A stretch of DNA of 64,000 bases. Origin: JBBRVW01 sp038246545. GTDB lineage: Bacteria > Actinomycetota > Actinomycetes > JACCUZ01. A model generated the notes under the pieces. It was not told where the DNA came from, did no database searches, and saw only the letters and a program-made list of their open reading frames with translations. The position numbers and the translations under genes are program-made. Shown here in pieces: positions 59,280 through 64,000 of the stretch (the first letter of the stretch is position 1; each line of letters opens with the position of its first letter). Location: positions 1 to 64,000 of the forward strand of contig JBBRVW010000013.1 in assembly GCA_038246545.1 (NCBI GenBank), read 5' to 3'.

Positions 59280-59948
59280 GTGAGCACGACCCGACGCCGG
59301 TCCCGGCGCTCCGCCGGGGCCGGCCCGGACGGTCCCACTCCCGGCAGCGCGGCTGACGATGCTGCCGAGCCCGACCCGGTCTCGGTGGCGCGCAGCATCG
59401 TGCTGCGCAAGCTCACGGTCGCGCCGAGGTCCCGCGCCCAGCTCGCCGGCGACCTGGCAGCGCGCGAGGTCCCCGACGACGTCGCGGAGGCGGTGCTCGA
59501 CCGCTTCACCGAGGTCGGCCTGGTCGACGACGCCGCCTTCGCCGAGGTCTGGGTCCGCACCAGGCACGCCGGCCGGGGACTGTCGCGCAGCGCGCTGCGG
59601 CGGGAGCTGCGCGCCAAGGGCGTCGAGGACGAGACCATCGCCGAGGCGGTCGACACCATCGACGACGACGCGGAGGAGTCCGCTGCGCGTGCCCTGGTGG
59701 CGCGCCGGCTGGCGAGCACCCGCGGGCTGCCGGTCGAGACCCGGCTGCGGCGGCTCGTCGGGCAGCTGGCCCGCAAGGGCTACCCCGGCGGGCTGGCGAT
59801 GCGGGTGGTCCGCGACGCGCTCGCGGCCGAGGCCGCCGGCGTCCAGGACCAGGCGCCCGGGCTCGACGAGGAGATCGACGACGGTCCCGGCCGCGATGCC
59901 GAGGCTGTCGCCGCCGCCGGCGACCCGTGGCGCCCGTCTGGCCCTTGA
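59280..59948 (+). CDS. recX: Regulatory protein RecX
   Basis: RecX binds RecA filaments and limits recombination. The 222-residue protein has an N-terminal basic tail and the three RecX repeats: ARSIVLRKLTVAPRSRAQLA, then FTEVGLVDDAAFAEVWVR, GLSRSALRRELRAKGV and the final LARKGYPGGLAMRVVRD. GTG 59280 lies 5 bp after recA, so the genes are cotranscribed from the recA promoters. A small hairpin follows the stop. Confidence 0.93.
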   Translation: MSTTRRRSRRSAGAGPDGPTPGSAADDAAEPDPVSVARSIVLRKLTVAPRSRAQLAGDLAAREVPDDVAEAVLDRFTEVGLVDDAAFAEVWVRTRHAGRGLSRSALRRELRAKGVEDETIAEAVDTIDDDAEESAARALVARRLASTRGLPVETRLRRLVGQLARKGYPGGLAMRVVRDALAAEAAGVQDQAPGLDEEIDDGPGRDAEAVAAAGDPWRPSGP

Positions 59949-60251
59949 CGACGGACTCCTTGACCGCCCCTGCGGGCGGTCGTAGCCTCCGAAGGACAGG
60001 CATCCGGCGACGGGTGCCCGACGTGAGGTGGTACTCCCGCGCGAGCGGGCGGCGACGAGACGATGACACCGGCGGACCGCGGTGGCCCACCGGACGACTG
60101 CTTCCAGGCGCGGCACGGGGAGCGAGCGCGTGCGCCCCCCCGTCAAGGGCGTGTGTGGATCGGAGCCCTGCCCTCGTGACCGCTCGACCGCCCGGAGGTC
60201 CCGCGCGCGGACCTGCGCCGCCGCTCAGGCCCGCCGGCGGAGGAGGCGGTC
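59949..60251. other. 303-bp gap between recX and rny
   Basis: The gap begins with the 59962-59981 hairpin and ends with the GGAGGAGG ribosome-binding site of rny. Otherwise it is high-GC sequence with no gene recognised; TAGCCT at 59984-59989 could be a -10 for rny. Confidence 0.5.
59962..59981. terminator. Hairpin after recX
   Basis: GACCGCCC and GGGCGGTC form a perfect 8-bp stem with a 4-nt loop, 14 bp after recX. No T-run follows. Confidence 0.6.
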
Positions 60252-61646
60252 GTGGGCGAGACGGCACCGGTGGTCCTGGCAGCGGTGGCGGCAGCCGCCC
60301 TAGCGCTCCTGGCCCTCGCAGCGTTGCGCGCCGGCCGCACCCGCCGGATCGACCTGGACCGTCGCGAGCAGCGGGTCTCCGACCGAGAGGAGCGGCTGGA
60401 CGAGCGCGGCCGCGGGCTGGACCAGCGGGCGGTCGACCTCGCCGACCGGGAGGCGGGACTCGCGGCGCGCGGTCAGGACCTCGACCGGCTGACCGACGAG
60501 CGGCGGGCCGCGCTCGAGGCGGTCGCTGGTCTCTCCGCCGCCGACGTCCATGCCCAGCTGGTGGCCTCGGTCGAGGCGGACGCCCGGCGGTCGGCCGCAC
60601 TCACCGTGCGCGAGGTCGAGCGAGCCGCACGGGAGGAGGGCGACCGGCGCGCCCGCGAGGTGGTGGTCGGTGCCGTCCAGCGGGTCGCCTCGGCGCAGAC
60701 CGCCGAGTCGGTGGTCGCCTCCGTCGCGTTGCTCGGCGAGGACATCAAGGGCCGGATCATCGGTCGCGAAGGACGCAACATCCGCACCTTCGAGTCGGTC
60801 ACCGGCACCAACCTCATCGTCGACGAGACCCCGGACGCAGTCCTGGTCTCCTGCTTCGACCCGGTCCGCCGCGAGACCGCCCGGGCCACGCTCGAAGCCC
60901 TGGTGCTGGACGGCCGGATCCACCCGCAGCGCATCGAGGACGCCTACCGGCAGGCCTGCACGGAGGTCGAGGCGCGCTGCCAGCGCTCGGCCGAAGACGC
61001 GTTGCTCGAGGTGGGCATCACCGACCTGCACCCGGAGCTCGTGCGGCACCTCGGGCTGCTGCGGTTCCGTACGTCGTACGGGCAGAACGTGCTGGCGCAC
61101 GTCGTCGAGACCGCGCAGCTGGCCGGCCTGATGGCGGTCGAGCTGGGCGCGGACCCGGCGCAGCTGCGGCGGTGCGGTCTGCTGCACGACATCGGGAAGG
61201 CCCTGACCCACGAGGCCGACGGCTCGCACGCCGCAGTCGGTGCCGAGCTGGCCCGGCGCTGCGGCGAGCACGAGGACGTCGTCCACGCCATCGAGGCGCA
61301 CCACGGCGAGGTGACGCCGCGGACGGTGGAGGCGCTGCTGACCCAGGCGGCCGACGCTGTCAGCGGCAGCCGCCCGGGCGCGCGCCGCGAGCCCCTCGAG
61401 TCCTACGTCACCCGGATGCACCGGCTCGAGGAGATCGCCGGGTCCTACCCCGGCGTCGAGCGCGCGTTCGCGATGCAGGCCGGCCGCGACCTGCGGGTCA
61501 TGGTGCTGCCCGACGTCGTCGACGACGTCGGGGCCCAGGTGCTGGCCCGCGAGATCGCCAAGCAGGTCGAGCACGACCTCACCTACCCGGGGCAGGTCAA
61601 GGTCACAGTGGTCCGGGAGTCGCGCGCCACCGAGGTCGCGCACTGA
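60252..61646 (+). CDS. rny: Ribonuclease Y
   Basis: RNase Y is a membrane-anchored endonuclease that starts mRNA decay. The 464-residue protein has an N-terminal transmembrane helix (about 6-27), a charged coiled coil (about 30-150, rich in Arg, Glu and Ala), a KH domain with KGRIIGREGRNIRTFE, then the HD domain with the metal-binding H312 and D313 in LLHDIGKAL, and the C-terminal segment typical of the family. It is shorter than the usual ~520-residue form because the coiled coil is reduced. GTG 60252 has GGAGGAGG 5 nt upstream. Confidence 0.95.
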   Translation: MGETAPVVLAAVAAAALALLALAALRAGRTRRIDLDRREQRVSDREERLDERGRGLDQRAVDLADREAGLAARGQDLDRLTDERRAALEAVAGLSAADVHAQLVASVEADARRSAALTVREVERAAREEGDRRAREVVVGAVQRVASAQTAESVVASVALLGEDIKGRIIGREGRNIRTFESVTGTNLIVDETPDAVLVSCFDPVRRETARATLEALVLDGRIHPQRIEDAYRQACTEVEARCQRSAEDALLEVGITDLHPELVRHLGLLRFRTSYGQNVLAHVVETAQLAGLMAVELGADPAQLRRCGLLHDIGKALTHEADGSHAAVGAELARRCGEHEDVVHAIEAHHGEVTPRTVEALLTQAADAVSGSRPGARREPLESYVTRMHRLEEIAGSYPGVERAFAMQAGRDLRVMVLPDVVDDVGAQVLAREIAKQVEHDLTYPGQVKVTVVRESRATEVAH

Positions 61647-61660
61647 CCGAGCGCGCGTCG

Positions 61661-61666
61661 TAGGGT
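61661..61666 (+). promoter_or_regulatory. -10 element, leaderless PemK-like gene promoter
   Basis: TAGGGT ends 6 nt before GTG 61673. Confidence 0.65.
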
Positions 61667-61672
61667 CGCGCG

Positions 61673-62245
61673 GTGAGCAGCCCCTGGCGAGACTGGAAGT
61701 CGGTTGCCGGCCGTGCCCTGCGCATCGCGGTCCGTCAGGCGCCGAAGATCCTGCGCGAGACGGGAGCCGCAGGCTCCGCCGGGGCGGCAGCCCGGTCGGG
61801 CGGCGCGCTGACCGACGACGTGCTCCCGCGTCCGACAGGCGCCCCGACTGCGACCGTGCGGCCGCCCGGCGCCCCCGCGGGACGGCACCTGGAGTACGCA
61901 CCGCACCTCGACGGCGCCGCCGACCCCGGCGAGGTCGTGTGGACCTGGGTGCCGTTCGAGGAGGACGCCTCCCAGGGGAAGGACCGGCCGGTGCTCGTCG
62001 TCGGACGGGACGACCGCGCGCTGCTGGGGCTGATGCTCTCCAGCCAGGCCTACCACCAGGGCGACCGCGACTGGCTGCCGATCGGACCCGGCGCCTGGGA
62101 CGGCGAGCGCCGGCCGAGCTGGGTCCGGCTGGACCGCGTGCTCGACGTCCCCGAGGCCGGCATCCGCCGCGAGGGAGCGGTGCTCGACCGCGACCGTTTC
62201 GACCAGGTGGCCGTCCGGCTGCGCAGCCAGCACGGCTGGCGCTGA
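61673..62245 (+). CDS. PemK/MazF-like protein without antitoxin
   Basis: This 190-residue protein has an unrecognised N-terminal region (1-80, rich in Ala, Pro and Arg) and a C-terminal PemK-like barrel: PGEVVWTWVPFEEDASQGKD, then RPVLVVGRDDRALLGLMLSS. MazF-type toxins cleave mRNA, but no antitoxin gene flanks this one, and the catalytic residues were not assigned. The family member in this position in actinobacteria may be a housekeeping protein rather than a toxin. The transcript is predicted leaderless. It ends 15 bp before the convergent conserved gene. Confidence 0.78.
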   Translation: MSSPWRDWKSVAGRALRIAVRQAPKILRETGAAGSAGAAARSGGALTDDVLPRPTGAPTATVRPPGAPAGRHLEYAPHLDGAADPGEVVWTWVPFEEDASQGKDRPVLVVGRDDRALLGLMLSSQAYHQGDRDWLPIGPGAWDGERRPSWVRLDRVLDVPEAGIRREGAVLDRDRFDQVAVRLRSQHGWR

Positions 62246-62260
62246 CGCGCGCCGGTCGGA

Positions 62261-63661
62261 TCAGTCGGCGCGGTAGCCGAAGAAGCCGCGCTTCTTCACC
62301 AGCTCGGCCACCTCCGCCGGCACCCGCGGCTCCCACCCGGCGTCGCCGGAGGAGATCTGCTCGAGCACGTCCCGGCTGAGGATGGGCAGGAAGTCGGGCT
62401 TGTAGTTGTCGAGGTCGACGAAGCTGCCGCGGCGCGCGAGGTAGTCGTAGAGGGGCTGCAGGTCCTCGCCGACAGTCAGGTTCTTGATCGTCGTCACCTG
62501 GCCGTCGCGCAGCATCGGGTAGACGAACAGCCGCAGGTCGTTCTTGAACAGACGACCGAACGCCTCGAGGATGCCGCCGGGCAGGTCGGCGTGGCTGGTC
62601 TCGTCGAACTGGTCGATCAGGCTCGGGACGCCCATGACCATGCCGATGCGCCCGTCGGTCCGCCAGGCGAGGTACGCCGCCAGCCGGTGGTAGGCGACGT
62701 AGTCGGAGATGAGCACGGTCATGCCGCACGCGGCGAGCAGGTCTGCGCGCGCCAGGAAGTCGCGGCGGTCGACCTTGCCGCCGCTGCCGGCCATCAGGTT
62801 CGCCATGGTCAGCTCGGTGAGGACGAGGACCTCGCGACCGGCCACGGCCGGGTCGGCCTCGAACTTCTCGCGGGCGCAGTCGAGCATGTCGATGTTGACG
62901 ACGGTCGGCGGCCGGAAGCTGCCGCGCTCGACCAGGATCGCCTTCTTGCGCAGCACCTCGCTGGGCTGCAGCACCTGCCGGTCGGGCCCGAACATCGCCG
63001 CCCCGGACAGGCCGAGCTGCACCAGCTTGAGCGCCATCACCCGGTTGTCGACCGAGCGGAACTCGATGCCGTCGAGCTGGATCATGTCAATCTCGATGCG
63101 CCCGGTCGTCAGCCGGTCGAGCAGGCTCTCGAGCAGCGCCTCGGGCTCGTGGTGGTGGAAGAACGCGCCGTGCAGCAGGTTCACACCGACGACGCCCAGC
63201 GCCTCCTGCTGCAGCGACGCCTCGGCGTCGAGCATCCGCACGTGCAGGATGATCTGGCTGGCCTCGTCGCGCTGGTGGGACTGGAACTTCACGCCCATCC
63301 AGCCGTGGCACTCGTTGCCGCCCTGGTAGCTGCGGGCCACCACGGTGTCGGCGAAGGCGAAGAACGCGTTGTCGTCGCCCCGCTGGTCGTCGAGACGCTC
63401 CAGGTTCAGCTCGTACTCGTGATCCAGCATGGCCTGCAGCCGGCCCATCGACACGTAGCGGTCGGACTTGCCGTAGACCGCGTCGCTGACGGCCATGTCG
63501 TACGCCGAGATGGTCTTGGCCACGGTGCCGGCCGCGCCGCCCGCCCGGAAGAACCACCGGGCGACCTCCTGGCCGGCGCCGATCTCGGCGAGTGTGCCGT
63601 ACCAGCGCGGGTCCAGGTTGATCCGCAACGCCTTCTGCAGGGTGTCGCCAGCAGCTTCCAT
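62261..63661 (-). CDS. Conserved protein of unknown function, 466 residues
   Basis: This large soluble protein is not assigned to a functional family. It is well-formed and conserved-looking: MEAAGDTLQKALRINLDPRW, then EIGAGQEVARWFFRAGGAAG, SYQGGNECHGWMGVKFQ, LLHGAFFHHHEPEALLESLL and KKRGFFGYRAD at the end. It has no transmembrane helix, and mixed alpha/beta secondary structure is likely. Homologues are sometimes mislabelled as TonB-dependent receptors, which the sequence does not support. ATG 63661 follows GAGGGGACGAGG. A TACGCT -10 element lies at 63705-63710 on its strand. Confidence 0.8.
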   Translation of the reverse strand: MEAAGDTLQKALRINLDPRWYGTLAEIGAGQEVARWFFRAGGAAGTVAKTISAYDMAVSDAVYGKSDRYVSMGRLQAMLDHEYELNLERLDDQRGDDNAFFAFADTVVARSYQGGNECHGWMGVKFQSHQRDEASQIILHVRMLDAEASLQQEALGVVGVNLLHGAFFHHHEPEALLESLLDRLTTGRIEIDMIQLDGIEFRSVDNRVMALKLVQLGLSGAAMFGPDRQVLQPSEVLRKKAILVERGSFRPPTVVNIDMLDCAREKFEADPAVAGREVLVLTELTMANLMAGSGGKVDRRDFLARADLLAACGMTVLISDYVAYHRLAAYLAWRTDGRIGMVMGVPSLIDQFDETSHADLPGGILEAFGRLFKNDLRLFVYPMLRDGQVTTIKNLTVGEDLQPLYDYLARRGSFVDLDNYKPDFLPILSRDVLEQISSGDAGWEPRVPAEVAELVKKRGFFGYRAD

Positions 63662-63743
63662 CGGCGCCTCGTCCCCTCGGCGGCAGCACGGGCCGGTCGT
63701 CGAGAGCGTACGGCAGGTGGGACCGCCGGGGCGGTTCGTCGCC

Positions 63744-63749
63744 TACGCT
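63744..63749 (+). promoter_or_regulatory. -10 element for miaB
   Basis: TACGCT ends 10 nt before ATG 63760, giving at most a very short leader. Confidence 0.55.
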
Positions 63750-63759
63750 GGACGGCGCC

Positions 63760-64000
63760 ATGAGCCCCGCCACCGACCCTCCCCGGACCTACGAGGTCCG
63801 CACGTACGGCTGCCAGATGAACGTCCACGACTCGGAGCGCCTCTCCGGCCTGCTCGAGGCGGCGGGCTACGTGCGCGCCGAGAGCGGCGCTGCCGCCGGT
63901 CGCGACGACCGGCCGCCGGCCGACGTCGTCGTGTTCAACACCTGCGCGGTGCGGGAGAACGCCGACAACAAGCTGTACGGCAACCTCGGCCACCTCGCGC
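63760..64000 (+). CDS. miaB: tRNA-2-methylthio-N6-adenosine synthase MiaB, 5' part
   Basis: MiaB is a radical-SAM enzyme that methylthiolates i6A37 in tRNAs. Only the first 80 codons lie in the window: EVRTYGCQMNVHDSERLSGL with cluster ligand C18, and VVFNTCAVRENADNKLYGNL with C62. The third auxiliary cysteine and the radical-SAM domain are outside. ATG 63760 is supported by the -10 at 63744. Its relative RimO is encoded at 32276. Confidence 0.95.
   Translation, partial: MSPATDPPRTYEVRTYGCQMNVHDSERLSGLLEAAGYVRAESGAAAGRDDRPPADVVVFNTCAVRENADNKLYGNLGHLA

Noticed and set aside
61647..62260. Toxin-antitoxin operon around the PemK-like gene
   Set aside because: There is no small antitoxin gene in the gaps on either side, which are 26 and 15 bp.

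Overview
The window is chromosomal DNA from a very GC-rich actinobacterium. Gene order and protein character (DUF222/HNH protein, infB-rbfA-truB, ribF, rpsO-pnp, thyA-dfrA-dapA-rnj-ftsK-rimO-pgsA-cinA-clgR, and carbonic anhydrase-DUF3046-recA-recX-rny-miaB) suggest Nocardioidaceae or a close relative. That placement is inferred from synteny and motifs; no search was run. Most of the window is core housekeeping sequence with tight ATGA/GTGA gene junctions. No rRNA, tRNA, CRISPR array or intact prophage was seen.

Layout. 1-4 kb: a DUF222/HNH protein next to a 9-bp tandem repeat, then a divergent yczE/yczR pair sharing a palindromic operator. 4-9.3 kb: infB (with three chained mini-ORFs in its leader), DUF503, rbfA, truB, a hemerythrin-like protein. 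9.3-16 kb: a GT39-type membrane glycosyltransferase, kynureninase, a SUKH protein, ribF with a coupled membrane protein, an aldo/keto reductase and a 21-bp perfect hairpin. 16-27.6 kb: rpsO, pnp, an M16 peptidase, dapB, a GNAT-azlC-azlD operon, thyA, dfrA, dapA, rnj. 27.6-35.4 kb: a DUF559-like gene bracketed by two copies of a dispersed hairpin, then ftsK, a RodZ-like protein, rimO, pgsA, cinA, clgR. 35.4-42.3 kb: nei2, small membrane proteins, an AAA ATPase, a VOC protein, a three-gene ABC exporter and a UspA protein.

42.3-46.1 kb is a decayed accessory segment: a broken acetyltransferase, an orphan secreted calcium-repeat protein between 13-bp direct repeats, a truncated IS481-type transposase and a VOC gene with an in-frame stop. 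46-52.4 kb is a coupled operon of lhr, a small unknown gene and an alditol oxidase. 52.6-55.3 kb is a second three-gene ABC exporter. 55.3-57.1 kb holds a SigE-family sigma factor overlapping a membrane-anchored beta-propeller gene. 57.1-64 kb is the recA block with a LexA box, RNase Y, an orphan PemK-like protein, a 466-residue conserved unknown and the start of miaB.

Functional themes: RNA decay and translation (PNPase, RNase J, RNase Y, IF2, S15, RbfA, TruB, RimO, MiaB), lysine/cell-wall precursor and folate/dTMP synthesis (DapA, DapB, ThyA, DfrA), and DNA repair (RecA, RecX, Nei2, Lhr). A recurring signal is a TANNNT -10 element ending 6-8 nt before the start codon at about fourteen genes, which predicts widespread leaderless transcription. 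The other notable patterns are the three-copy hairpin family and the decayed segment.
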